Source: Diplonema japonicum (lineage: Eukaryota > Euglenozoa > Diplonemea > Diplonemida > Diplonemidae). From it: 64,000 nt of DNA. A model generated the notes under the pieces. That model was not told the origin of the DNA, did not search any database, and worked only from the letters and a program-made list of their open reading frames with translations. Location of the stretch: assembly GCA_964019335.1 (NCBI GenBank), contig OZ025688.1:1-64000 (forward strand). Direction: 5' to 3'. The position numbers were made by a program, and so were the translations under genes. Every line of letters starts with the position of its first letter. The stretch's first letter is position 1. This document shows, piece by piece, positions 20,571 to 31,900 of the stretch.

Positions 20571-21410
20571 ATGGCTTCGAACGACGAGAAAAAAGAGATC
20601 GCTAAGCAGTTCATTCTGGCCAGCCCCTGTCACGAGTTGAGGCATGTGATCAAAGACGTCAAGGTGCTGGTGGGTGACGAAGAGCTTGTCAAGAGTATAC
20701 TACCCGAAGTAGTCAGCGAGTACAACACAACTAATTTTGTGCCCATCGAAGGCCCATATGGCAACATGGTAGTTATGTGTGAGAGCGGGAAGAAGGAGGG
20801 GACGCTTGATACGTTTTTGGATCCTGTTGCTGGGAAGTATTTCAAAGTGACCGACCACGTGAAGCTGGTTGCAGAGGAGACTGCGGAGACCTCCGTGGCG
20901 TCAGAGGCGAGGGACCAGCTGCAGAGCAAAGTGGATGAATATGTGTCGGCGCACTTCAAGAGCGGCAGCGCGTCTGTTTACGTCACTGGCGACGACAGCT
21001 TTAAAGTGGTGATTAACAGCGAGAAATCGAATCCCGGGTCGTCTTGGTCGGGGAGGTGGAGGTCTTTCCTTGACGTCAGCATGACATCTGCGACAACCGC
21101 CACTGTGAAGGGTACCATCTACAACGACGTCCACTACTACGAAGAGGGCAACGTGCAGATGGACACCTCAAAGGATATCGCAAAGGACATTAAGGGCGAC
21201 TCAGCAGAGCAGTTAACGAAGCGTATTGTGACATTCATCGAAGACTCTGACACCGCCTTCCACATGAAGATCGACGACATGTGCAAGTCCCTCTCCGACA
21301 AGTCTCTCAAAACGCTCCGCAGAAGGCTCCCCGTCTCCAAGCAGCTGTTCAACTTCCAAAGCGGTGCACACAAACTTGCTGCTGAGCTAACGAAGGGCGT
21401 CACGAAGTGA
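20571..21410 (+). CDS. CAPZA: F-actin-capping protein subunit alpha
   Basis: This is a single-exon gene of 279 residues, the usual CapZ-alpha length. Diagnostic segments are SSWSGRWRSFLDVSM, YYEEGNVQMDTSKD near residues 190-202 and LKTLRRRLPVSKQLFNFQSG toward the C-terminus. The final tentacle-like part is amphipathic. With a beta subunit (not in this window) it caps actin filament barbed ends, which points to an actin cytoskeleton in this organism. A TTCTTACAG acceptor-like site ends at 20559, 11 nt before the ATG. TGA is the stop. Confidence 0.95.
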   Translation: MASNDEKKEIAKQFILASPCHELRHVIKDVKVLVGDEELVKSILPEVVSEYNTTNFVPIEGPYGNMVVMCESGKKEGTLDTFLDPVAGKYFKVTDHVKLVAEETAETSVASEARDQLQSKVDEYVSAHFKSGSASVYVTGDDSFKVVINSEKSNPGSSWSGRWRSFLDVSMTSATTATVKGTIYNDVHYYEEGNVQMDTSKDIAKDIKGDSAEQLTKRIVTFIEDSDTAFHMKIDDMCKSLSDKSLKTLRRRLPVSKQLFNFQSGAHKLAAELTKGVTK

Positions 21411-21723
21411 TGGTTCTGTCCGCCTTCAGTGTTCTAACCCCGGCCCGAGTGTTAATTCTCCTTAAGATGTCCCTGCTGTTGTGGTGACCTCAGATTGTTT
21501 GTGGTTGCACTTCTTCGTTAGCAGTTGTGAGTGACGCATAATCCACACCTTGTCCAGTGCACGCGTTATTTGGGTTTTTATTTCTTCTTTTTTTTCTTCT
21601 TTCTCTTCGACCCCAAATTCTTTTTTTCCTTTTACTTCTTCCCCAAAGGCATCTTTCCTTCTCTTTATCCCGGTCCCATTTCTCGTTCTGTTCTTCATTC
21701 AGCATGTACTACCCGCAGGAGGG

Positions 21724-22928
21724 ATGCATGGCGCACCCATGCAAAAGGATGCCAACGAGCAGTGGGATGGCACCAGCACGACGGATATGGAGCGTGAGAA
21801 GGAGGTCACACGCGCGATGACGCCGCCACTGCAGGCGAACAAACACAATTATGAAAAGATAGAGTGCATGGGATGGGTCAGTCTGGCGTGTTTGGTGATT
21901 CAAAACACCGCCCTCACCTTAACTATGCGTGCGAGCAGATTGGCGACACACAAACAAGCACAGGAAGATTATCTGGCAACCAGTGCTGTGGTATGCTGCG
22001 AGGTTATCAAATTTGTAATGAGCTTTTTGTGTTTGATACACGAGAAAGGTGGTTGGCAACAAGCGAAAAAAGCTATCCAAAAAGATATATTGGACAACCT
22101 GTCTGGAAACCTGGTCATGATTGTGCCCTCGGCTCTCTACACTTTGCAGAACAACCTGCAATATTATGCGGCCTCCCATCTTGACCCTGCGACCTTTCAG
22201 GTGTTGTACCAGATGAAACTAGTGACGACGGCCTTATTATCTGTAATTATGTTGAATAGGAGCCTTTCTGTTACTCAATGGAGCAGTGTGTTCATTCTGA
22301 CTGCAGGCATTGCTTTGGTACAGACCGCAGACTCGCCTACAACAAGCTCCGTGCGGACATCACAGCTGCTGGGCTTCGTGGCTGTCCTAGTTGCGTGCTG
22401 CACGTCTGCCCTTGCAGGGGTGTACATCGAAAAGTTGGTGAAACAAACCAGACCCTCGGTGTGGATTAGGAACCTGCAGCTAGCGTGGTTTGGGTTGGTA
22501 GTTGGCTTGATAGGCTCGTATGCCAAGGACAAGGATGAGGTGTTAGAAAAAGGCTTTTTTGTAGGGTTCGAGGCTATTGTGTGGGTTGTGGTGTTGCTGC
22601 AATCGTTTGGCGGCCTCCTGATCGCAGTGGTGCTGAAGTACGCAGACAATATTGTCAAAGGTTTTGCCACAGGCCTCTCCATCATCGGCTCTGCCCTGGC
22701 ATCTGTCTACTTGTTCAACTTCGTCCTTACAACGCAGTACGTGACAGGCGCGTCCATAGTTATAGTATGTTCACAACTACTCGACACGTCTCACAGGTCT
22801 CCGTCTACTTGTACACGACCAACAACGTGGGCCCCTGCGTGGCGTGCATCCCTTGCATGTCTAGTATCTCCAAGTCCAGTGATATCCCGAGCCCTTTACA
22901 CAAGGTGGAGATGAAATCTCAAGTCTAA
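21724..22928 (+). CDS. Nucleotide-sugar transporter, SLC35A-like
   Basis: It has two exons with a 32-nt intron at 22765-22796; the product is about 390 residues with roughly ten hydrophobic segments. SLC35A-like features are LTMRASR after the first membrane helix, YTLQNNLQYYAASHLDPATF, VLYQMKLVTTALLSVIML, GVYIEKLVK, SVWIRNLQL and LKYADNIVKGFATGLSII. These match the CMP-sialate/UDP-galactose/UDP-GlcNAc Golgi transporter group; the exact substrate cannot be told. The start at 21724 is the first in-frame ATG after the T-rich leader. A different-frame ATG at 21704 lies upstream but would be skipped if splicing uses the CAG ending at 21717. Confidence 0.92.
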
Positions 22929-22994
22929 AGGTGCTTACTTCGAGTAAAGCAAACAGTGTAATACCGGTGGGTCAGTGTTCTGGCCTGCGACACG

Positions 22995-23159
22995 ATGGCG
23001 CTGCCGTATGAAGGTCCGAAGGTAAAGTGCTTTAACAATGTGATATGCGACACAACACAGCTGGCGACTGGGACTACCGTGATCCCTATCAGGGTCCAGG
23101 GCCCAGGGTGCCCTGTACGATGCTCTATTCGATTAACTAGTTATTCATGTTTGCATTGA
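22995..23159 (+). CDS. Candidate short spliced ORF (41 aa)
   Basis: ATG at 22995 reads MALPYEGPK, then a possible 39-nt intron (23022-23060, GTAAAG to ACACAG), then LATGTTVIPIRVQGPGC and onward to TGA at 23157-23159. The intron size and ACACAG end suit this genome, but the donor is atypical. No family is recognised. It may equally be the leader region of the next gene. Confidence 0.2.
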   Translation: MALPYEGPKVKCFNNVICDTTQLATGTTVIPIRVQGPGCPVRCSIRLTSYSCLH

Positions 23160-23215
23160 CACGGTGTTGCACTCAACGCAGACTTGTGCGACAAAAAAAA
23201 AAGAAAAAAAAAAAA

Positions 23216-23928
23216 ATGCTCCCTGAAACTATGTCGTTCGAGGACCTGACCCACTGGAGGAACCCTAAGGCCAGTGGCATCGTGTTCGGCGGTGGTGTGC
23301 TTGCCTACATCCTGGTATGTAAGAGACAGGCATTATTGATAATATACCACAGCTTGTCTGGGTGGATTTCTGCTTCATCAAGCTGTCAATTTTTGCCTTC
23401 CAGTGCGCGGTGGCCATCGCCTTGGGGCTTAGGTATGCGGCTTGAAACGCAATAATGATGACAGCTTCACCGCGCACAAGATCAAGCGCAAGGAGCCTGA
23501 AGACCTGCAGAACCTTATCGGTGGGTACATCTCTGGCATCACCAAGGTTGTTGAACCCCTTGCGGTGAAGGTGGCAGTGGAGTTCAACAAGATTGCCACG
23601 ATGGACGACAAGGTGCACAGCATGAAGTTCCTTGTTCTGTCCTACGTTGTCAGCACTGTATGTTTACTAACTAAAGAGTTGCACTGTCTACACAGATTTT
23701 CAGCATCATCAGCTTCACTACTATTATCCTTCTCGCCTGGATCGGTGCCTTCGCCTGGCCCAAGATCTACGAGACCAACCAAGGCCCCATCGATGACAAC
23801 TTTGCCAAGGCCAACGCTGCCTTCGCTGAACAAATCAAGAAGGTATCCAAATCTAGATGCGCCAACTCACAACTCAGGTCCCTAAGCTGGCCGAAGCCCT
23901 CGGCTACAACACCAAGAAGTCTGAGTAG
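23216..23928 (+). CDS. Reticulon-domain ER membrane-shaping protein
   Basis: This is a five-exon gene with introns 23315-23403 (89 nt), 23433-23464, 23658-23695 and 23843-23877; the product is about 173 residues. It opens FEDLTHWRNPKASGIVFGGG (the reticulon homology start, usually LLYWRNPKxS), followed by a hydrophobic hairpin across introns 1-2 (YIL-CAVAIALGL). It then has LQNLIGGYISGITKVVEP and a second hairpin, MKFLVLSYVVST-IFSIISFTTIILLAW, ending WPKIYE. Reticulons curve ER tubules. The start could be ATG 23216 or 23231 (MSFEDL). The latter avoids the poly-A-flanked first codons and resembles family starts. Intron 23658 contains a TACTAAC branch-like motif. Confidence 0.88.
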
Positions 23929-24759
23929 ACAAGACTCTTGGCTTGGGCCTTAGATTATTTGAGATGTATACTATTTGATATCTCCCTTGCTTTATTTTAT
24001 TGGGTCCCCCCCTTCCATGTCATTTATTTCTTTCAAACGGTTACTTTCCCCCCCACCCCTATAGTGTGATTGATTTGGTTGATGACCACTCTTGTTGGTA
24101 GGTAGATACCATCTGTGAGCTTCTAACCTCTGCTTTCTACATCAACACTAGCCCTAAGACGTGAGGCGCAAGGTGCCTGGTAGATAACAAGGTTTATTCA
24201 TTTTTTTGTCCCCCCCTTTCTTTCGCAAACTCCCCCTTTGTTTCTTTTGATTTTCACTCTCTCACCCCTTTTCCTTTTCGCAAGAAGCAAAGAGAGGCAA
24301 GCACCACGACGTCTGGCGTCATGGCACATGTGAGCATAGGACATCCTAGCATGGCTTCTTGTGGCAGGACGAAGGTAACAACCCCACTCTTTCGTTGCTC
24401 AGCACACATATCCATATATCCCGCTCCCAACCATAGAACGAAGCTGTAAAGATAGACTGAACCTGAGGCGGCTGCCGAGGAAAAGGAGTGCAAACTGAGA
24501 TCGTTGCACTCGAGTTAGGAGCACCAACCACATGCTACAATTACTTACCCTCTCTATTCTGACCTGGGATTAAAAAAAAGAAAAAAAAAAGAAAAAAAAG
24601 CCCACTTTACAAGAAGAAAAAAAAAAGAAAAAAGAAAAAAAAGAAAAGCCCTTTCACCTCACGTTCCTCGGTTCTCTTTGCTCCAATAATTATGGTTTCC
24701 GCTCCTGACACTTCGCTCGAATTCACCAACAGGTTAATTAGGAGGAATACATAAGCAAA
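23929..24759. other. Spacer without a supported gene
   Basis: It is pyrimidine- and purine-run rich. The segment 24260-24540 is of balanced composition, but no frame is recognisable. An AACAG acceptor-like site at 24728-24732 precedes RPS18 by 27 nt. Confidence 0.5.
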
Positions 24760-25261
24760 ATGACTCTCGTTATGGGCTCTGAGGACTTCCAGCACATGTT
24801 GCGTATCCTGAACACCAACTGTGACGGTAAGAGGAAGGTCCCTTTCGCCATCCGTGGTGTGAAGGGTGTTGGTCGCAGGTTGGCCTTCGTCGCGTGCCAG
24901 AGGGCTGGTGTTGACGTGAACCGCAGGGCCGGTATGTAGAAGACACACCACCACATTACACCACCACACAGGTACCCTCTCCAACGAGGAAATCGAGCGT
25001 GTTGTGCAGGTGATCTCCAAGCCCGAGGAGTTCAAGGTGCCCAACTGGTTCCTGAACAGGAAGAAGGACCCCAAGGACGGTTCCAGCGGCCAGATGCTGT
25101 CCAACTTGGTTGACAACAAGCTCCGTGAGGACCTCGAGAGGTTGAAGAAGATGAGGAACCACAGGGGTCTCCGTCACGCCTGGGGCCTCCGTGTGCGTGG
25201 TCAGCACACAAAGACCACCGGCCGCCGTGGCCGCACCGTCGGTGTCTCCAAGAAGAAGTAA
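24760..25261 (+). CDS. RPS18: 40S ribosomal protein S18 (uS13)
   Basis: It has two exons with a 40-nt intron at 24932-24971; the 153-residue length matches the family. Signatures are [28 protein letters not shown], the [12 protein letters not shown] segment, [17 protein letters not shown], and the conserved [20 protein letters not shown] plus [13 protein letters not shown] tail. uS13 sits in the head of the small subunit and contacts P-site tRNA and the large-subunit bridge. The next gene starts only 123 nt after the stop. Confidence 0.97.
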
Positions 25262-25384
25262 GCTTGCTGTCAAACAAGGGTCTTCTTTTAGGTTTACTAT
25301 TTTTATCTTTTTTTCAATCAGGCGTTTATTCCCCTTTTATTCACAATGCCACTTTCAACCAGCAACCACCACAGCCTTGCTAAT

Positions 25385-25837
25385 ATGTCGGAAGAAGCTG
25401 ACCCGCCCATCCCCACCGATGATGAGGATCCTCCCATTCCTGAGGACCCCCCTATTCCTGAGGACGAACCTGAGGTTGAAGAGCTGAGCAAGTCCAAGGG
25501 GGGTGGTGAGGTATCGCACTCCCCGTTGAAGGTGAGCGATGCCAGGAAGCGTTTCCAGCAGATCGAGAATGGTGAGGAAGAAGTGTCTTCGAAGCCTGCA
25601 GGAAAGGGCGCCCCTAAAGGCCCTGCTCTTCCTAGAGCACAAGGTGGTAAGTACAAGTACGCTGATCTGAAGATGCCCGGGTCCAAGCTGACGAAGGACC
25701 AGATAGACATCACGCAGAGGGAGGACTACCTCTCCAAGGATGAGTTCCAAACGGTACTCGAGATGTCTCCTGAGGAGTTCAACAAACTGCCGAAGTGGAA
25801 GAAGGACACCTTGAAGAAAAAGGTAGGACTTTTCTAG
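25385..25837 (+). CDS. Small villin-headpiece protein
   Basis: This is a single exon of about 150 residues. The N-terminal third is acidic with repeated DPPIPED units. The C-terminus is a villin headpiece: YLSKDEFQTVLEMSPEEFNK, then LPKWKKDTLKKKVGLF, with the LPxWK, KKxxGLF and hydrophobic core positions intact. The headpiece is an F-actin-binding module. Here it is not attached to gelsolin repeats, so this may be a compact actin-binding or targeting protein. An in-frame ATG at 25346 exists, but a CACAG acceptor-like site at 25370-25374, 10 nt before ATG 25385, favours the later start. Confidence 0.88.
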   Translation: MSEEADPPIPTDDEDPPIPEDPPIPEDEPEVEELSKSKGGGEVSHSPLKVSDARKRFQQIENGEEEVSSKPAGKGAPKGPALPRAQGGKYKYADLKMPGSKLTKDQIDITQREDYLSKDEFQTVLEMSPEEFNKLPKWKKDTLKKKVGLF

Positions 25838-26232
25838 CTTTCCGTCAGAATAGAATACGAACAAAGAAAGAAACAATGAATTAAACAATAAAATAGTTGC
25901 CCAAAGAACAGAGGGAAAAAAAAAAAGTGTAAAAAGAGTAAACCCGGGTTTTTGCGGGTTTGAACCCCGAGTTGTTGTTATCTGGTCTTTCCCTTTCTTC
26001 CCTTGCTTTCTCAACTGTGAAAAGGACTTAGTTTTGAAGTAGACTGGAGGCTCTTTTGGGTCGGCACTGTGTATTTCTTGCATTATCTGGCCCCAACTCT
26101 TTTTCGCCTTCTAGCCATGAGATAGTCGCCAAAGAAGGTTCCTCCCCCTCCCTGTCCTCCACCTGTTATTGTTTTTTTGTTGTGGTACTCTTGTGCAAAC
26201 TATCTTCCAGCTTCCACACATATACACTAAAA
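25838..26232. other. Spacer with a short repeat-like motif
   Basis: It contains GGGTTTTTGCGGGTTTG at about 25946-25962, reminiscent of two units of the array at 1-517. The rest is pyrimidine-rich leader ending at a TTCCAG acceptor-like site (26205-26210), 22 nt before the next ATG. No gene seen. Confidence 0.45.
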
Positions 26233-27630
26233 ATGTCGGCGAAGAACTTGGGCAAAGGTGCAAGGATGCTCAACATGCACGCCAAGGTGGCCAAGCCGGG
26301 CCTCGTGGTGCTGCAAGAGGCAATGCCGAAACACACGGAAACGGAGTACAAGCACGCTCCGTGCTACGGGAAGTCTAGCGACATCGTGGTGCGAGAAGGC
26401 AGTGGCTGCTGGATCACCGATGCTGAGGGAAAGAGGTACTTGGATGTCACGTCTGGTATCGCGGTGCTGAGCACTGGCCACTGCCACCCAAAGGTCGTGG
26501 AAGCAGTTCAGATGCAGAGTGCCAAACTTATGCACGGGCAGCTGAACTGCTTCCAGTCGCACACGGCGTTAGACACACTCCTTGAGAAGCTCGGGCCCGT
26601 AATGCCCGAAGGGCTCAACACCTTTGTTGTAGACACCACAGGGACGCAGGCCATCGAGGCTGCAGTGAAGCTGGCCCGTCGCTACACCAAGCGACCAAAC
26701 GTAGTCACTATGATGGGCGGCTTCCACGGCAGGTCCGCCCTGACCACTGCCATGACTTCTTCGAACACTGGCCCGAGATACCCTGTGGCAACTCCCTTGC
26801 CCTCGGGTGTGTACCACACCCAAGCCCCACTTGCCTTCAGATGGGGCGTGTCAGAGGAGGAAGCCGTGCAAAGGGCATTGACGTCGTTCAAAGACATGTT
26901 TTACTCCCAGGTGCCCATTGACACCGTTGCCGCCGTCGTTGCCGAGCCTGTAATGGGAGAGGGTGGCTTCGTGCAGCTGCCAAAGGCGTACGTCGAGGGG
27001 GTGAAGGAAATCTGTGAGAAGAACGGCATCCTTTTCATTGCCGACGAAGTGCAGTCGGGCGTCGGCAGGTCTGGTAAGATGTGGGCGTCCGAGTACACCG
27101 GCGTGGTCCCCGACATCCTTGTAAGTGCGAAGGGCATTGCGAGCGGGATGCCCATCTCGTTGGTGGTGTCAACAGAGGAGATCATGAGCAGCTACACGGC
27201 AGGGACACACGGTGGCACGTACATGGGGAACGCAGTGGCATGTGCCGCAGCGTCAGCAACGTTGGACGTGATCAAGGAGGAGGGGCTTGTTGAGAACTCG
27301 GCCGTTCAGGGCAGCATGTTGAAGAACATGCTGACTGAGCTAAGGAACGAGTACTTCCCTTATGGCGATGTGCGAGGGATGGGACTTATGATCGGGCTGG
27401 AGGTCAGGGACGAGGCTGGCCCGTCGCCGGCTTTGGCACAGTTCATCCGTAAGCACTGCCTGGACAACGGCGTGCTGTTGTACGCACCCTCTGGCTGGGA
27501 GGGGTGCACCTTGCGCATCATGCCGCCTTTGATCATCCAGGAGCATGAGGCCCTCCAAATTGCCTTCTCCATCGAGTCTGCCCTCAAGGCATGGAAGGTC
27601 CTCCAGAACACGAAGGCGTCCCACGCTTGA
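26233..27630 (+). CDS. Class III PLP aminotransferase (GabT/ornithine aminotransferase-like)
   Basis: This is a single exon of 465 residues. Class III features include YLDVTSGIAVLSTGHCHP, FVVDTTGTQAIEAAVKLARR (where most relatives have NSGAEA), the MMGGFHGRS segment, VVAEPVMGEGG and IADEVQSGVGRSGKMWASE with the cofactor aspartate D271. The Schiff-base lysine K300 lies in VSAKGIASGMP. It would transfer an omega-amino group, such as that of 4-aminobutyrate, to 2-oxoglutarate. The substrate cannot be fixed from sequence alone. The basic N-terminus could be a mitochondrial presequence, but this is not clear. The start follows an acceptor-like CAG at 26210. Confidence 0.93.
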   Translation: MSAKNLGKGARMLNMHAKVAKPGLVVLQEAMPKHTETEYKHAPCYGKSSDIVVREGSGCWITDAEGKRYLDVTSGIAVLSTGHCHPKVVEAVQMQSAKLMHGQLNCFQSHTALDTLLEKLGPVMPEGLNTFVVDTTGTQAIEAAVKLARRYTKRPNVVTMMGGFHGRSALTTAMTSSNTGPRYPVATPLPSGVYHTQAPLAFRWGVSEEEAVQRALTSFKDMFYSQVPIDTVAAVVAEPVMGEGGFVQLPKAYVEGVKEICEKNGILFIADEVQSGVGRSGKMWASEYTGVVPDILVSAKGIASGMPISLVVSTEEIMSSYTAGTHGGTYMGNAVACAAASATLDVIKEEGLVENSAVQGSMLKNMLTELRNEYFPYGDVRGMGLMIGLEVRDEAGPSPALAQFIRKHCLDNGVLLYAPSGWEGCTLRIMPPLIIQEHEALQIAFSIESALKAWKVLQNTKASHA

Positions 27631-28985
27631 TCTCTATCCTGTCGCAAGCACAGAGGCGGATAAGCCGAGTAGGCAAGTTCCAGTGCCTCCAAGAGTACCT
27701 GCTCTCTTCACGAACAAGCATCAAGCACACTTTTAAGGTGTCGAAGATGTTAAAAAAAAAGTTACTTTCAACACCCTGTTTAATATCCAACCTCCACCCC
27801 TTCCCTTTCCCTTTCCCTTTCCCTTCCCCTCTTTCCCTTCCACCCATTGTTACATAAAGAAGCTAATAAAGAAACTCTCCTCTCTACGAGAAGTAAAAAA
27901 GAAAATACAAGAAAAAAAAAGAAGGAATAGAAAAGGTCGATCTACCATACCCTACACTTTGACAAGCACACATATGTTGCTGTGTACCACTGCCAATAAC
28001 GGATTTTGTCTGGCATGTTCTATAATTACTTTTTTTGATGCTCTTCTGGGCCTTCTCGCATCTAAAATGAAGACGAAGAAGGCACAAGAGGAAGATAAGA
28101 GGAAAATAAAGAGAAGGAATAAAAAAAAAAACAACAAATGGTTATGGAACAGTTTGCGGGACACGCATTCTGCATCTTGAAAGCAAAAAGAGACCCCTCC
28201 CAGAAAAGAAGAAGATGAAATGAGAAAGAAAAGGTCCCTGCGCATCGAGGATAGAATCCCGCCTGTGTGTGTTGTTTGAAATAGTTTTCCAAATTAAACA
28301 AAACGAAATTCGTCCTGTACCAAGAACTAAGAAAAAAAAAGAATAAAAAACGTTTTAGCGCATACTTTTTCTTTTCCCCATGTCTCTTTGATGCATGCAC
28401 CTTTTGTGTTTTTTTTTTCTCTTTAGTTACTTACATTCCTCTGTTTTTATACTTATTTGTGTTAAGCATTTCTGACCTTCCCAGAAAAAAAAAAGAGGAA
28501 AAAAAAAAAAAAAAAAAAAAAAGGAAAGCATTGTATAGAACCCTGATTGTTCTCTTCCTTTTTTTTATTGAAACCCGTCCACCCCCCTTTTTTTTATATG
28601 AGAATTTCTCTTCCGTCCCAGAACTGTTTTTTAAACGGCGTGACGCAGAAAGAGAATAGAAACCGCGAATGAAAGAAAAAAGAAAAAAGATACCTGTATT
28701 AAGCCTTCCGCTCCACGAGCCAAGGCGCCTTGACCTACCCCCGGCAAAGGGGAGCTTTTTTCTTTGTGAAGAGTACCTTTTTTTTCTGGATCCAAAAATA
28801 TGCTTCCACTACTACCTCCGCAAACCTCCCTCCCTATTAACCTCCTCTCTTGTTCCCTTGTCCCTATTGTCCCTTTCCTTGACGTATTTTCAGCGCTGCC
28901 TTCCGCTTTCAGTTTCCCCCTTTCTTTTATTGTCTTGCACTGAACCTTCACTCTGTCTTGCAACACTCGCACAGGCTGGGTTGTG
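27631..28985. other. Spacer with CCCTTT microsatellite and homopolymers; no gene seen
   Basis: CCCTTT repeats lie at about 27801-27829. Poly-A and poly-T runs follow (for example 28500-28525). Frames are Lys- or Phe-rich artefacts. A CACAG acceptor-like site at 28970-28974 precedes the MORN gene. Confidence 0.55.
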
Positions 28986-31900
28986 ATGAAACGTCACATT
29001 ACACAACGGAAATCACATGCACAGCAAAGAAGCAGTGTGTCCCACGCAGGTGGCAATGCTAACAGCCAACCACGGGGCAGCCTACAGAAGGGTGGCACCA
29101 GCAGCATGTCCTTCATGACTGGGCTCAGAGGCGAGAAGTACGAGGGAGAACTGAATGCAAGCGGCAAGCGAGAGGGTCAAGGGGTGCTGTCGTGGCCGAA
29201 CGGGAACATGTACTGCGGTGAATGGGAAGACGGGAAAATGAACGGCAAGGGCGTCTTTAGTTACGGTGTGGAAGGCGACCGGTACGAAGGGGAGTTCAGG
29301 GACGACAAGAAGCACGGGAAGGGGTGCTATACATTCGCAAACGGCAATAAGTATGAAGGAGACTTCAGCAACGACAAGCGGCACGGGTGCGGGAAGTACC
29401 ATTGGATATGCGGGGACATGTATGCAGGGGAATGGCGGGAAGGGCGCATGGAGGGCTGCGGGACCACAGTCTATGCCAACGGGAACAAATACGAGGGTAC
29501 CTTCAAGGAGGACAAGCGGGAGGGAAAGGGGAAGCTAACGTGCACTGATGGACTCATCTTCGATGGTGACTGGGGTGACAATATGAGACACGGATATGGG
29601 GTGCTGACCTTTCCGACCGGAGACAGGTACGAAGGAGAGTGGAAGGAAGACAAGAAGCACGGGAAAGGGAGGGACATCTTCATGAACGGGAATGTGTTCG
29701 ACGGGATGTACAAGAACAACATGAAGAACGGGCAGGGGGTGATGAAGTACGCCAATGGGGACGAGTACAATGGGGCATGGGTTGACGACAAGATGGACGG
29801 GGAGGGCGTGTACAAGTTTGGGAACGGATTTGTGTACTCGGGAAGCTGGCACTGCGACTGCAGAAACGGCTACGGGGTGTACACCTTCCCCAACCAGAAC
29901 AGATATGAAGGGCAGTGGAAGAACGACAAACGACACGGAAAAGGGACCTTCAAGGTACACAAGACATCTGAGACCTATACAGGACAGTGGGACACAGGCA
30001 GGATGGACGGCCCATTCATTGTGACGCAGGATTCTAAGCAGCGCTACAAAGGCATTTGGAAGAGCGGGGTGGTCGCAGGTAAGGGTGTCATGACCATAAA
30101 CGGATATTCTTTCACGGGGGAGTGGGACCCCGCCACACAGCCAAAGAAGACAGATGGCACCATCGAGATCCCCACCGCCACACCCACACTGCCCCTCCAC
30201 GTTGAGGACATGCTTGTGTATACAGGCCCGGAGAAGCAGGACACTTGTATTAACATGCAAGAAGTATACCTGCAAAATTCCGACCTCAAAGCTAGCAACT
30301 CAGCAGCACAAGTGGAGCTTGCCGTCTTCAACGAAACTAAAGAAGAGCTCAAAAGGTTCACGCACATCGCCGCAGATCTTAGAGAACAAGTTGCTTCGCT
30401 CAAAGAAGAGGTTGCAGCGTTGCAAGATTCCTCATCACAAGCTGACAAGTTTCAAGGTGATTTCAAGAAATCACAAGCGGAGCTGAAGAAGCATAAAGCG
30501 GCTGTCGAAAATATAAAGAAAGAGTTGCAAGAGGCAAAAACAGAAGCAGAGGCAAAGGCGCAGCAGTGCGCTCAACTCGAGAAAGAAGTATTGACGAACA
30601 AGAAAGAGGCCGCAGAATTATCAAGGCTGAAGAAAGAGGTCAAAGAAGCTGACAAAAAGCTTGAAGCCGAAAAACAAGTGACATCAAAAAAAATAGAAAC
30701 CATAAAAGAGCTCACAGCAAGAGGAGGGCAGCAAGACGCCGAAATCAGGAACCTCAAAGCTCAGCTGAAAACGCGAAAAGAGAGCATGAAGCAGGACGAC
30801 AAGAAATATGAAAAACTGGAAGACGAATCGCGCCACAGGAAGACACACATGGAGGACATGGAAAGGGAACTGCAGAAGCTCACAGCCACGACAGAGGACA
30901 GAGCAGTAGAAAATACAAAACTGGCAAAGAAGCTGGAACAGCTCTCGTCACAGAGGTTGCAATCAAGAGAAGAAGACGAGAAGCGGATCGGTCAACTGCA
31001 AGAGGAATTGGAAGATGAACGGAGAGACCACGACCTCACAAGGCAGCAATCCCTCTCGAACGAGTCTATCGCAGAGAAGCTGCGCGAGGAAGTGAAAGGG
31101 GCGCAAGGCAACACCACCACGCAGGTCCAGAAGTGGGAGGCGCGCCTGAAGGAGGTCACGGAATCCTTGAAATCGAAGGAGCGGCAGTTCTTAAAAAGTG
31201 AAGCCGTTAATAAAAACCTGCAGCTTGAGATCTCAAATGCAACGGCGCTGATAAAAGACTTCGAAGCGCTCAAAGAGCAAAAGGCAAGTAGCACCGATGA
31301 AATGAAATGTCTGCGGGATGAACTGAACAGGTATTTGCACTCAGACGTTGCCGCAACCACACAACAGGCTGAGCAAAGCTCGAAAAGAGAAAGAAGAAGA
31401 AGATGCAAACCTTCTGAAGAGTAAGACAGCTATGAATGATGAACTTCTGCAGCGTGTTCAAGAGGAAGAGGAAACCAGGGCGAAACTACAGTTACAGGTA
31501 TACAAACTCAATCTAAGTAATCACAACAGCTCGACGCACTGCACGAGAAGCACAAACAGGAGGTGAAAAGGTTACAAGAGCAAAGCACAGCTGCTTCCGA
31601 CCTGCGGGAGTTAACAGAGAAAGTTAAAGATCAACAAGCCGAGCTGAAACTGGAGAAAGAAGAAGTGAGGGGTTTACGAGAAGAGCTTACAGCAGAAAAA
31701 AAAAGAAGGAAGAGGGCAGAGCGACTTGGAGAAGGGAGCACATCGGTGGAAGCCTTACGGCACCAGTTGATACACTTACGAGCTGAGATCGAAAAAAAGG
31801 TAGGCCTAATGACCAATTACCTCATGACCACATGACCACAGGACAAGGAGAATTCCGATCTGAAACAGTCACAAAAGCAGAGCAACGAACTGCTGCGTGT

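Noticed and set aside
21704-21770. Upstream ATG (MYYPQEGC...) as the transporter start
   Set aside because: It is out of frame with the conserved transporter sequence; the in-frame ATG at 21724 follows a usable CAG.
25945-25975. tRNA T-arm at GGGTTTGAACCCC
   Set aside because: There is a B-box-like motif only, with no A box or acceptor stem on either strand.
29082-30275. Minus-strand Val/Pro-rich frames opposite the MORN repeats
   Set aside because: They are shadows of the repeat codons; the sense strand gives a clear MORN protein.
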